Below are positions 16,562-24,348 of a stretch of 64,000 bases of DNA, piece by piece. Location: NCBI GenBank assembly GCA_029259745.1, contig JAJDEO010000017.1, forward strand, positions 62,001-126,000. Reading direction: 5' to 3'. Both the position numbers and the translations under genes were made by a program. The stretch comes from Planctomycetota bacterium. GTDB taxonomy: Bacteria > Planctomycetota > B15-G4. Numbering within the stretch: the first letter of the stretch is position 1; each line of letters begins with the position of its first letter. The notes below the pieces were generated by a model. It made no database searches and was not told the DNA's origin. It saw only the letters and a program-made list of their open reading frames with translations.

Positions 16562-17427
16562 ATCACACCTGGAGGATCCTGCGCGCCGAGACCTATCGGC
16601 TCTGGCGCGGGCGCGTGTGGATGTGGGGCCTCGTGGCACTGGTGGCCGTGTCCGCACTGCGCGTCCTCGCTGAGCGCGCAGGCGCTGCCGCAACGCACGC
16701 GGCCGCGGTGCAGAAGGCCCTGTCGGCGGGGCGCCCCGCCCCCCAAGTGCCCGACGTCGCGAATGCCTACGGTCCCTTCGTCGACGGCTGGCTAGCCGGG
16801 CTCACGGTCGCGACGTTGCTGCTCCTGATCGCCTCGTCGCGCAGCCTCGCCGCGGATGCCAACTCCGGCATCCTGCGGCTCGCAACGACACGCAGCAGTC
16901 CGCGCGGTGCGCTCGTGACGGGACGTGCGCTGCTCGGCATCCCGCTGACCGTCGTCGCTGCCCTCATCAGCGGCCTGGCGTCATGGGCGACAGCCGAGCT
17001 GCTCTTCGAGTTCGGACCGATCGTCGAAGACGGATACGAGCTGATGAGTGTCGCCGAGATCCATGGCGAGATCGCGGCGGCGGCCATGTCTGTCCTGCCT
17101 GCGCTGTTCGCCGCCTGGTGCTTCGGTCTCTTCATCTCGTGCTGCTGTCGAACAGGTGCGGCGGCGGTGAGCGCCGGTCTCGGTGTCTTCCTCGCGTTCG
17201 ACCTCTTCAAGGACGTGCTCGGCGAGGCCCGCTACTGGGTGTTCGCAGCCTTCACACCCTCGTTCGTCGACAGCTCGGCGATGGCCGAGGCGGCCCTCGC
17301 GGCGCGCGGATTCTCTGACGCCGGCTTCAGCGCCCACGTCGCCTCGCTGAGCACGGTCGTCCCCCTGCCGCAAGCTGCGCTGCTCATCGTCGCCGCCATC
17401 GTCGTGATCCGACGGCGCGGACTCTGA
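16558..17427 (+). CDS. ABC-2-type transporter permease
   Basis: 289 residues with about six hydrophobic helices (e.g. MWGLVALVAVSALRV, WLAGLTVATLLLLIAS, LLGIPLTVVAALISGLASW, and a C-terminal AALLIVAAIVVIRR). It has no conserved catalytic motif, as usual for ABC-2 permeases. The start overlaps the stop of the ATPase gene, which argues for a two-component exporter. The transported substrate cannot be inferred, but downstream genes in the same run encode secreted lipoproteins and FG-GAP proteins. Confidence 0.8.
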   Translation: MNHTWRILRAETYRLWRGRVWMWGLVALVAVSALRVLAERAGAAATHAAAVQKALSAGRPAPQVPDVANAYGPFVDGWLAGLTVATLLLLIASSRSLAADANSGILRLATTRSSPRGALVTGRALLGIPLTVVAALISGLASWATAELLFEFGPIVEDGYELMSVAEIHGEIAAAAMSVLPALFAAWCFGLFISCCCRTGAAAVSAGLGVFLAFDLFKDVLGEARYWVFAAFTPSFVDSSAMAEAALAARGFSDAGFSAHVASLSTVVPLPQAALLIVAAIVVIRRRGL

Positions 17428-17445
17428 CTCGAAAGACAACACACG

Positions 17446-18348
17446 ATGCCCCTTCGTCATCTCCTCTCCGCCCCGCTGCTTCTCCTCGCGAGTTGCGTGA
17501 GTCAGCCCGAACGGGCGATCCCCGAGCCGTACGCCGAGACCCTGGCATGGGACGGCGCCGAGGAGGCCGGCGCCTTCGTCGGCCTGAAGACAGAGGAGAA
17601 CGACAGCGACTCGCTCGAGGATCTCTTCTTCGATCCCGGCGTGCGCGTCGCCCAGGTGGCGGAAGGTTCCCCGGCTTTTCAGGCCGGCTTCGCGGTGGGT
17701 GACGTCGTGCTGTCCGTGAACGGCGAGAGTGTCGACGATCCCGGCGCGTTCGATCAGCTCGTGTCCACAGCAACGCAGAGCGACGACCTGACGTTCGAGA
17801 CGCGCCGCGGTGACCACGTCTTCGACATCACCGTGCGACCGAGCGCCGCGCCGGGTGCCTCGGCAGCGCCGACGCCGCGCTACCTCGTCGAGCCTTCCCG
17901 CACGCGCGCGAGTTGGGCGACCGTCGCCGGCGGCGTCAGGCTCGTCGCCGCGCACGACGCCTCGCCGGTTCTGCGCGATGGCCTTGCCGTCGGCGACGTC
18001 GTGACATCCCTCGACGACACGGCGATGAACTCGGCGCGCGAGCTCGTGCGCACCGTGACGTCCCGCCCAGCAGGATCCAGGGTTGCGTTCACGCTTGCGG
18101 ACGGCCGACGCATCACGGTCGAGCTACTCAGCGCACCCACACGCATCACGAGCGCCAAGATCCCGTTCGTCTGGGAGTACGAGGCCGCGGCCGACGGCAG
18201 CACCGAGAAGCTCGACGTGATCGACATCGTCATCCTGCGCTTGTTCCGCTTCGAGCGCGACGGAAACGAGCGCACGTGGTCGCTGCTCACGCTGTTCGGC
18301 TGGACGCCGTTCCAGTTCGGCACCGGCGTCGGGGAGCTGTCCTCGTGA
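17446..18348 (+). CDS. double-PDZ lipoprotein
   Basis: 300 residues. The signal peptide ends in the lipobox LLLLASC (Cys17). Two PDZ-like modules are visible: PAFQAGFAVGDVVLSVNGESVDD (~75-95) and SPVLRDGLAVGDVVTSLDDTAM (~170-190), each with the G-D-V-V core of bacterial PDZ domains that bind protein C-termini. No protease catalytic domain is attached. The last ~70 residues match no family I recognise. It is 18 bp after the permease and overlaps the following FG-GAP gene by 4 bp (GTGA), so it may recruit or present partners at the membrane. Confidence 0.78.
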   Translation: MPLRHLLSAPLLLLASCVSQPERAIPEPYAETLAWDGAEEAGAFVGLKTEENDSDSLEDLFFDPGVRVAQVAEGSPAFQAGFAVGDVVLSVNGESVDDPGAFDQLVSTATQSDDLTFETRRGDHVFDITVRPSAAPGASAAPTPRYLVEPSRTRASWATVAGGVRLVAAHDASPVLRDGLAVGDVVTSLDDTAMNSARELVRTVTSRPAGSRVAFTLADGRRITVELLSAPTRITSAKIPFVWEYEAAADGSTEKLDVIDIVILRLFRFERDGNERTWSLLTLFGWTPFQFGTGVGELSS

Positions 18349-19934
18349 GACGACTGTGCGTGATCGTCATTGCACTGGCAGCCAGTGCGAGCGCCGCCGA
18401 AGTCTCGTTCGTCGAGACGACCTTGCGAGTCGAAGGCGAGCTGCTCGACTGGGAACTCGCCGACATCGACGGCGACGGGCTCGACGACCTCGTCCTCGCC
18501 GTGCGTGGCAACCGCACCGACGGCAAGCGCGATCGAACGCTCCAGATCCACAGGATGACGGCCAGCGGCCCCGACGCCACGCCCGTCGTCGTCCCGATCC
18601 TCAGCGACGTCATCGCGTGGGCGGCCGCCGACGTGCGCGACGAACCGGGGCGTGAACTCGTCTTCATCACGAAGGGCGGCGCTTTCTCCTACTCCCCCAC
18701 GATCGACCGCTACCGCGGCAACATCCGTCGTCTGGCGCGCTTCTCGTCACTGTTCGACATCGCCGCGCAGGACGAGCTCCCGCGGTGGAAGTACGTGCTC
18801 GACGTGGGGAGTGCGCGCGAGTCGTTGTTGTTCGCCGAGCGCGGCGGTTTCTCCCTCTGGACGCCTCGTACGGGCGGCGCCCCCGAGGGCGAGGAGGCCA
18901 CCGACTACGCACGACGCGCCTCCTTCGGCGACACGGCAGACGACGGCTCGGCAACCTTCATCGCCCCCTCGAAGAACGACCAGGTCGCGTTTCGCAGCGG
19001 CGAGGCGACCGTGAGGTTCTCGACGTCGCTCGACTCGATCTTCCTCGACGAGAGCGTCGGCCTCTTCTCGTCGCTCATCACCACCGACAACGAGTACCGC
19101 TCGCCGGCGCTCGCGGACGTCGACGGTGACGGTCGGCGTGACGTCATCATGCGCGACGAGGACACCGTGACGATCTACAGGACGGGGTCGACCGGCCCGT
19201 CGGCGTCACCGACGCGCGTCGAAGAGCTGCCCGATTACCTTCAAGACGTCGATGAGCTCGACCTCACCCTCGACGACATCGACGGGGACGGCGACATCGA
19301 TGTCGTCGCGCGGCGCACCAAGGAGGAGGCCGAGATGTTCGAGACGGCCACCACCGACTTCCTGCTCCTCCTCAACGACGGCAAGCGTCTCTTCCCCGAC
19401 AAACCCGACCAGGTGCTGCGCTTCGAGGCATCACGCGTCTTCGGCACGTTCGACGACGTCGACGGCAACGGCCGCCCCGACTTCATCGTCGGCAAGGTCG
19501 TGCTCCCGTCGGTCACCGAACTCGTCACGGGCGGGAAGCTCACGCGCTCGGGCTACATCTACTTCGATGACGAGAGCAACATCGTCACCCGCAAGCCCGC
19601 CATCAGCGATGAATCGTCGTTCGACATCGAGCAGCTCACCGACGCCATCGTGCAGCGCAGCATCTCGCACGACATGGACGGTGACGGCAAAGCCGACCTC
19701 GTCGAAATCGACCTTCTCGGACGCGTCGCCGTGCGGCGGCTCGTCTTCGAGACCCACTTCTTCGGTCCCGACACGTGGTCGCTCGAATCGAGTCCCTGGA
19801 AGCTCTTCGAAGTTCCCGGAGTGCTCGGAACGATCTCCGTCCAAGACATCAACGGCGACGGCCTCGGCGACATCCTCGGCTCTGCCGGCGATCGCCTCGT
19901 GATCCAACTCTCGCGCCGCGGAGACCGCCGATGA
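18345..19934 (+). CDS. secreted FG-GAP/VCBS repeat protein (first of two)
   Basis: 529 residues starting with GTG in the GTGA overlap. A signal peptide (~1-18, ends ASA-AEV) is followed by repeated calcium-loop motifs of the D-x-D-G-D-G-x-x-D type: DIDGDGLDDL, DVDGDGRRDV, DIDGDGDIDV, DVDGNGRPDF, DMDGDGKADL, DINGDGLGDI. Such FG-GAP/VCBS repeats fold into beta-propellers on the outside of cells. It overlaps the next gene, a related repeat protein, by 4 bp. Probable extracytoplasmic binding or structural role; the partner is unknown. Confidence 0.82.
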   Translation: MRRLCVIVIALAASASAAEVSFVETTLRVEGELLDWELADIDGDGLDDLVLAVRGNRTDGKRDRTLQIHRMTASGPDATPVVVPILSDVIAWAAADVRDEPGRELVFITKGGAFSYSPTIDRYRGNIRRLARFSSLFDIAAQDELPRWKYVLDVGSARESLLFAERGGFSLWTPRTGGAPEGEEATDYARRASFGDTADDGSATFIAPSKNDQVAFRSGEATVRFSTSLDSIFLDESVGLFSSLITTDNEYRSPALADVDGDGRRDVIMRDEDTVTIYRTGSTGPSASPTRVEELPDYLQDVDELDLTLDDIDGDGDIDVVARRTKEEAEMFETATTDFLLLLNDGKRLFPDKPDQVLRFEASRVFGTFDDVDGNGRPDFIVGKVVLPSVTELVTGGKLTRSGYIYFDDESNIVTRKPAISDESSFDIEQLTDAIVQRSISHDMDGDGKADLVEIDLLGRVAVRRLVFETHFFGPDTWSLESSPWKLFEVPGVLGTISVQDINGDGLGDILGSAGDRLVIQLSRRGDRR

Positions 19935-21628
19935 GAACGCTCACCGCACTCTCACTCGCTGCGGCATGCGCCTTTCCGGCCGCTGCAACGAACGACGTCC
20001 TCGTCGAGAGCAACGTCGCGGTCGCATCCGCGACACGCTACGCGCTCCGCGACCTCGGCGGCTCGCCGGCCAAGGAGTTCGTCTCGATCGGCCCGCTCGG
20101 GATCGCCGTGTTCGAGTTCGACGAGGCCGGCGCGCTGTCGTCCACGGCGGCGTTTCGTATGCCGTGGCCCGCGCACGACCTCGCGTGGGACCTGACGGAC
20201 GTCGACAACGACGGTGTCTTCGAGCTCCTCGCGTTGCTCGACGGCGCGGCGCTGCACATCTACTCCTGGAACGGCGACAAGCTCGTCGACCAGGGTGTCA
20301 GCCTCGAGACGCAAGACACGTACCTCCCGCCGGGCATCCGACACATCCGCATGGCGCGCGATGTCGACGACGACGGCACGCTCGACATCGTCCTGCCGTC
20401 CATCGACCGCTACCTCATCCACATCGCCACGGCACCGCGCGCCTGGCAACCGCCGCTCGGCGTGCGCTTCTCGCCCGACATCTCGATCGACGTCGGCGAC
20501 CCGTCGAGTCTTGACGATGAGTTCGGCCAGAGCGTGCGCATTCCGTGGTTCCGCCTGCGCGACATCGACGGCGACGGGAAGGCCGACCTCGTCTCGGAGA
20601 CCGACGACGACGTCACCTTCTACATCGCCGACGACAAGCTCCCGAGCCAGCCAACGTGGGTGCTCGACCTCGCGGCGTTGAAGGACACGAGCTCGGTTCG
20701 TGAACGCCTCGACCTCGACAACCTGCTCGCGATGCTCGGCGACCAGGTCAAATGGCGCGTGGCTGACATCGACGGCACGGGGGCGTGGGACCTGCTCATC
20801 CAGCAGGGCGGCACGACGCGTCTCTACCTCGATGGGTCGCGCGGTGCGGACATCTCGGCGCCGGATCAGGTGCTCAAGGCGAGCGGCAACGTCCTCTACG
20901 CGATGACGCGCGACGTCGATGGCGACGGTCGCGACGACCTCCAGATCGTGCGCACGGACGATCTCTCGGCGGCACGCGTGATCCGCTGGCTCGTCTTCGC
21001 GGGAAGCCTCGACCTCGACCTCTTCACGTATCGCAACGAAGGTCGCGGTTTCGCGCGCAAGCCGAGCCACCGATCGACACTGCGCCTGCAGATTCCGGCG
21101 ATCCTGACCGCTCTCGACGAGTTCGAGGATGTCGACGATCGGATGGAATCGCGCACCGACGTGCCGACGCGCGCCATGGCGTTCGATTCCGACGGCGTCT
21201 TCGATGACATCGTAGATGTCCGCGAAGGGCGCGTTCTCGTTTTTCGAAACCTCGTCGACGGCGATGCGTCGCGGCTCGGGACGGACACCGCGGTGAAGAG
21301 CGTCGACGACCTCGAGTCGATCATCGAAGAAGTCTTGCTCAATGACCTCGACGCGCTCGAGGACGGGGGCGTCAAGACGATCGACCTTCTCGAGACCGAT
21401 TCGCTCGTCACGAGCGTCGGTTGGGAACTGCGCCAGCGCACGCTCGGCCGCACGGCGTATGCATCGATCGCGCTCACCGCGGGCAATCGCATCACGCACA
21501 TCGACCGCGAGGCCGTGATTCGCATCGACGACATCGACCGCGACGGACGCTCCGACATCATCATCACGGGCGAGAGTTCGGACGGCGACGAGCGGATCCG
21601 CATGCTCCTCAACCGGAATGACGGCTGA
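19931..21628 (+). CDS. secreted FG-GAP/VCBS repeat protein (second of two)
   Basis: 565 residues. Signal peptide ending FPAAATN (~20), then calcium-loop motifs DVDNDGVFEL, DVDDDGTLDI, DIDGDGKADL, DVDGDGRDDL, and DIDRDGRSDI near the C-terminus. Similar organisation to the preceding gene, with which it shares an ATGA overlap, so the two may form a heteromeric beta-propeller assembly (inference). The stop is directly followed by the GTG of a small lipoprotein gene. Confidence 0.8.
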   Translation: MRTLTALSLAAACAFPAAATNDVLVESNVAVASATRYALRDLGGSPAKEFVSIGPLGIAVFEFDEAGALSSTAAFRMPWPAHDLAWDLTDVDNDGVFELLALLDGAALHIYSWNGDKLVDQGVSLETQDTYLPPGIRHIRMARDVDDDGTLDIVLPSIDRYLIHIATAPRAWQPPLGVRFSPDISIDVGDPSSLDDEFGQSVRIPWFRLRDIDGDGKADLVSETDDDVTFYIADDKLPSQPTWVLDLAALKDTSSVRERLDLDNLLAMLGDQVKWRVADIDGTGAWDLLIQQGGTTRLYLDGSRGADISAPDQVLKASGNVLYAMTRDVDGDGRDDLQIVRTDDLSAARVIRWLVFAGSLDLDLFTYRNEGRGFARKPSHRSTLRLQIPAILTALDEFEDVDDRMESRTDVPTRAMAFDSDGVFDDIVDVREGRVLVFRNLVDGDASRLGTDTAVKSVDDLESIIEEVLLNDLDALEDGGVKTIDLLETDSLVTSVGWELRQRTLGRTAYASIALTAGNRITHIDREAVIRIDDIDRDGRSDIIITGESSDGDERIRMLLNRNDG

Positions 21629-22090
21629 GTGCGCGCTCTTGCCATCGGAGTCGCGGCGTTCGTCCTCTGCGCGTGCGCGGAGCAACACGTGATCGACGAT
21701 CCCGTCGAAGCGGCCGACACACACACTGTCGTCGTACGCCGTAACGGTGACACCACACGGCCCGTAAGCAGCATCCGCCAAGAGGATGTCCTCGCACTAC
21801 TCGGCAGCACGACCGACCGCGAGCGCCGACGCGTCTCGCCGAGCGATTGGATCGACGCACGCGCGGCGCCGTGGAGCATCGAGCTCGTGCTGGACCAAGC
21901 CGTGGACATCGAGACGAACGGGCGCGGATCCGTCACGCTCGACGGTGCGCTGCTCGCGTTCGACCACGCGCGCTTCGATCGCCAGATCCTCGTTCGCAAT
22001 GGCGAGACCTACCACTCGCCGTTCGCACAGCCCGACGAGAGCCTGTGGTCTGCACTTCGCGCGGCATTGATGAGCGACGCCGAACGCTGA
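21629..22090 (+). CDS. small lipoprotein ending the FG-GAP operon
   Basis: 153 residues. The signal peptide ends in lipobox FVLCAC (Cys16). No family recognised. Visible features are a polar region, a predicted mixed alpha/beta part (residues ~30-140) with the stretch WIDARAAPWSIELVLDQAV, and no further cysteines. It starts with GTG directly after the stop of the second FG-GAP gene, so it is probably translated by coupling and may serve the same surface assembly. Confidence 0.65.
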   Translation: MRALAIGVAAFVLCACAEQHVIDDPVEAADTHTVVVRRNGDTTRPVSSIRQEDVLALLGSTTDRERRRVSPSDWIDARAAPWSIELVLDQAVDIETNGRGSVTLDGALLAFDHARFDRQILVRNGETYHSPFAQPDESLWSALRAALMSDAER

Positions 22091-22097
22091 ACGTGTG

Positions 22098-22898
22098 TCA
22101 GCGTGCCTGGCGTGCCCGCGCGAGCACATCGCCGGGCGCGCCCGTCGTCTGGCAGGGCCACCCACGTCGGTATTCCATCCGAACGCTCGTCGCCGTCACG
22201 GCGATCAACGTCGAGCTGACAGAACGCGCGTCGTCTCGATGCATGCAGACGCTGAACGCGTCGCCGTCGGCGAGACCGGGCTCGTGGCCGCTGTGGAAGC
22301 GTTCGAGGGCGCCCATCCAAGACACGGCTCGCTCGCCCACCGTGCCCGACGCCGCGGGACACCGCGCAACCCAGTCGGCGAAGACCGACTCGCGCGCCGC
22401 CGTGACGTCCGCGCGACAGTACGTCGAAGAGACAGCCACGTGTGCGTCGCTCGTCGCGGCTGCCGTCAGCGCCTCGCCCGTCCACTCGACACGTTGGAGA
22501 CGCGGACGCGGTGAAGGCTCGACCACAAGGAGCTTGAAGGGCCGCACGGCGCGCCCGTGGCCGTCGAGCACGGCTCGCACGACCGACTCGGCATCGACGT
22601 CCGACTGCCCCGCAATGGCCGCGGCCACGTCAGCGCAGACGAGCCCGCGACTCACCGGAGCGGCAACCTCGGGGCCGCGCGGGACATCGTCCCCGTTGAG
22701 CAGGCAGACGCTCTGGCCCGTGGCGAGCACGACCACCCATGTGCCGCCCGCCTCGGGGTCGCGTGGCGCGATGCCGTCGACGCCGCCGAAGGACGCGACC
22801 GCCGGCGGCAAAGCCGGCTCGCGCGCGGGGCGCTCGTCGCGATTCGTCGCGAGCAGGTAGCTGCCGTCGTCGGCGGGAAGGAACGTGACCGTGCACAT
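22098..22898 (-). CDS. NRDE/TANGO2-like protein
   Basis: 266 residues. Begins MCTVTFLP and continues LLATNRDERPAREP, the hallmark N-terminus of the TANGO2/NRDE family, in which the second-position Cys and the N-R-D-E motif are conserved. The fold resembles Ntn hydrolases, and eukaryotic TANGO2 is linked to haem or lipid handling; the bacterial role is unknown. The gene follows the MBL-rhodanese gene by 9 bp on the same strand and is probably co-transcribed with it. Confidence 0.85.
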   Translation of the reverse strand: MCTVTFLPADDGSYLLATNRDERPAREPALPPAVASFGGVDGIAPRDPEAGGTWVVVLATGQSVCLLNGDDVPRGPEVAAPVSRGLVCADVAAAIAGQSDVDAESVVRAVLDGHGRAVRPFKLLVVEPSPRPRLQRVEWTGEALTAAATSDAHVAVSSTYCRADVTAARESVFADWVARCPAASGTVGERAVSWMGALERFHSGHEPGLADGDAFSVCMHRDDARSVSSTLIAVTATSVRMEYRRGWPCQTTGAPGDVLARARQAR

Positions 22899-22907
22899 GG
22901 GCGAGCG

Positions 22908-24287
22908 TCAGCTCAGGGACGTCTCGGCCTCGAGCTGCTTGCCGGCGTTGCGCCAGGCCGCCGTGCCACCGAGCACGTTCACGAGGTCGTCGTGTCCAGC
23001 CGCCGCCAGGAGACTCGCGGCGATCACCGAGCGATACCCCGACTCGCAGATCACAGCGAGCGGCCCGCGCGGTGCTTCGGCGAGACGAGCCGCGAGGCCG
23101 CGCAGGGGCAACGACACGGCGCCGGGCACGTGGCCATCGTGATGCTCAGCCGTCTGCCGGACGTCGAGCACGGTGAGTTCGTCGGAGCCCTCGATGTCAT
23201 CGACCGTCACGGACGTGAGCGACGACGTCGGTTGCCCGGCGTCACGCCAGGCCGTCACTCCGTCCAACCAACCGCGCACGTCGTGGAGACCGACGCGGGC
23301 GAGCCGCAGCTTTGCCTCGCGCGCGCGCTCGTCGGATTCGGCGACCACGACGATCGGCACATCCATCGGAACGACAGCGCCGCACCACGACGCGAACTGG
23401 CCGTCGAGCCCGACCCAGACGGCTCCGGCAACGTGACACTCGCCGAAGGCCTCGCGAGCGCGGACGTCGAGCAAGACCGCGCCGTCACGACGCTGCGCGG
23501 CTGCGGCCTCGACATCGAGCAACTCGACAGCTTCATCGAGATCCGGAGCACCACGTCGATTCCAACCGACGTCGTGCGGGAAGTACGCCGGCGGCGCGTC
23601 GAGCCCGCCGGTCAGCGCTGCGACGAAGTCGTCCTTCGACTGCTCGGCGAAGGCCCAGTTGTTCGCCTTCTGCTTACCGATCGAGCACGACAGCGCGGAG
23701 CTCATGCTGCGCCCGCAGGCCGATCCGGCACCATGCCCCGGGAAGACCTCGCAGTCGTCGGGCAAGGTCGCGAGACGATCGCGCAGTGAATCGAACATCA
23801 GTGCCGCCATCTGCTCGGATGTGTAGCCCGCGCCGCCAGCGAGGTCGGGCCGACCGACGTCGCCGATGAAGAGCGTGTCGCCGGTGAGGACTCGACTCGG
23901 GGGGGCATCCCCCTCGGCGATCACGAAGCACATGGACTCCGGCGTGTGGCCGGGCGTCTCCCATGCCGTGATCGAAACGTCGCCGATGTCGATGACGTCG
24001 CCGTCGCGCAGCGCTCGATGGTCGTACTCGGCACCCGCGCGGTGGCTAATGGCGATCGTCGCGCCGGTTCTGCGCGCGAGCTCGAGGTGACCCGAGACGA
24101 AGTCGGCGTGGAGGTGCGTCTCGAGGATCCAGCGGATCGTGAGCCCGCGCTCGCGCGCAGCTTCGAGGTAGACGTCGACATCGCGCTGCGGATCGACGAT
24201 CGCGCACTCGCCGGCTTCGTCGTCGCCGACGAGATACGACGCGTGCGCCAGACAGCTGAGATAGAACTGATGGAAGACGGCAGACAT
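22908..24287 (-). CDS. metallo-beta-lactamase-fold persulfide dioxygenase-like protein with two rhodanese domains
   Basis: 459 residues. The MBL domain (~1-240) has THLHADFVSGH, GHTPES, GDTLFIGDVGRPDL and a PGHG motif, as in ETHE1-type persulfide dioxygenases. Two rhodanese domains follow (~260-355 and ~360-455). The second has the active-site loop CESGYRS with catalytic Cys; in the first that position reads VAESDERA, with no Cys, so it is probably inactive. Expected role: oxidation or transfer of sulfane sulfur in the cytoplasm. The start used is an ATG 7 nt downstream of a TATCCT hexamer, suggesting a leaderless transcript. Confidence 0.87.
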   Translation of the reverse strand: MSAVFHQFYLSCLAHASYLVGDDEAGECAIVDPQRDVDVYLEAARERGLTIRWILETHLHADFVSGHLELARRTGATIAISHRAGAEYDHRALRDGDVIDIGDVSITAWETPGHTPESMCFVIAEGDAPPSRVLTGDTLFIGDVGRPDLAGGAGYTSEQMAALMFDSLRDRLATLPDDCEVFPGHGAGSACGRSMSSALSCSIGKQKANNWAFAEQSKDDFVAALTGGLDAPPAYFPHDVGWNRRGAPDLDEAVELLDVEAAAAQRRDGAVLLDVRAREAFGECHVAGAVWVGLDGQFASWCGAVVPMDVPIVVVAESDERAREAKLRLARVGLHDVRGWLDGVTAWRDAGQPTSSLTSVTVDDIEGSDELTVLDVRQTAEHHDGHVPGAVSLPLRGLAARLAEAPRGPLAVICESGYRSVIAASLLAAAGHDDLVNVLGGTAAWRNAGKQLEAETSLS

Positions 24288-24348
24288 TCCTATGAGGATA
24301 TCAAGGCCTGCGGCGGCGCGCCGCGCACGATCGGTATCATTCGCCGCC
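24288..24348. promoter_or_regulatory. divergent promoter region with two start-proximal -10-like boxes
   Basis: Between divergent start codons, the minus-strand gene has TATCCT 7 nt before its ATG, and the plus-strand MscS gene has TATCAT 8 nt before its ATG. With the usual -10 to +1 distance, transcripts would begin at or next to the A of each ATG. No convincing -35 boxes and no ribosome-binding sequences were seen. Confidence 0.45.

Noticed and set aside
19952..21781. 609-codon minus-strand frame opposite the second FG-GAP gene
   Set aside because: Shadow of the calcium-loop repeats; no recognisable domain and overlaps coupled genes.
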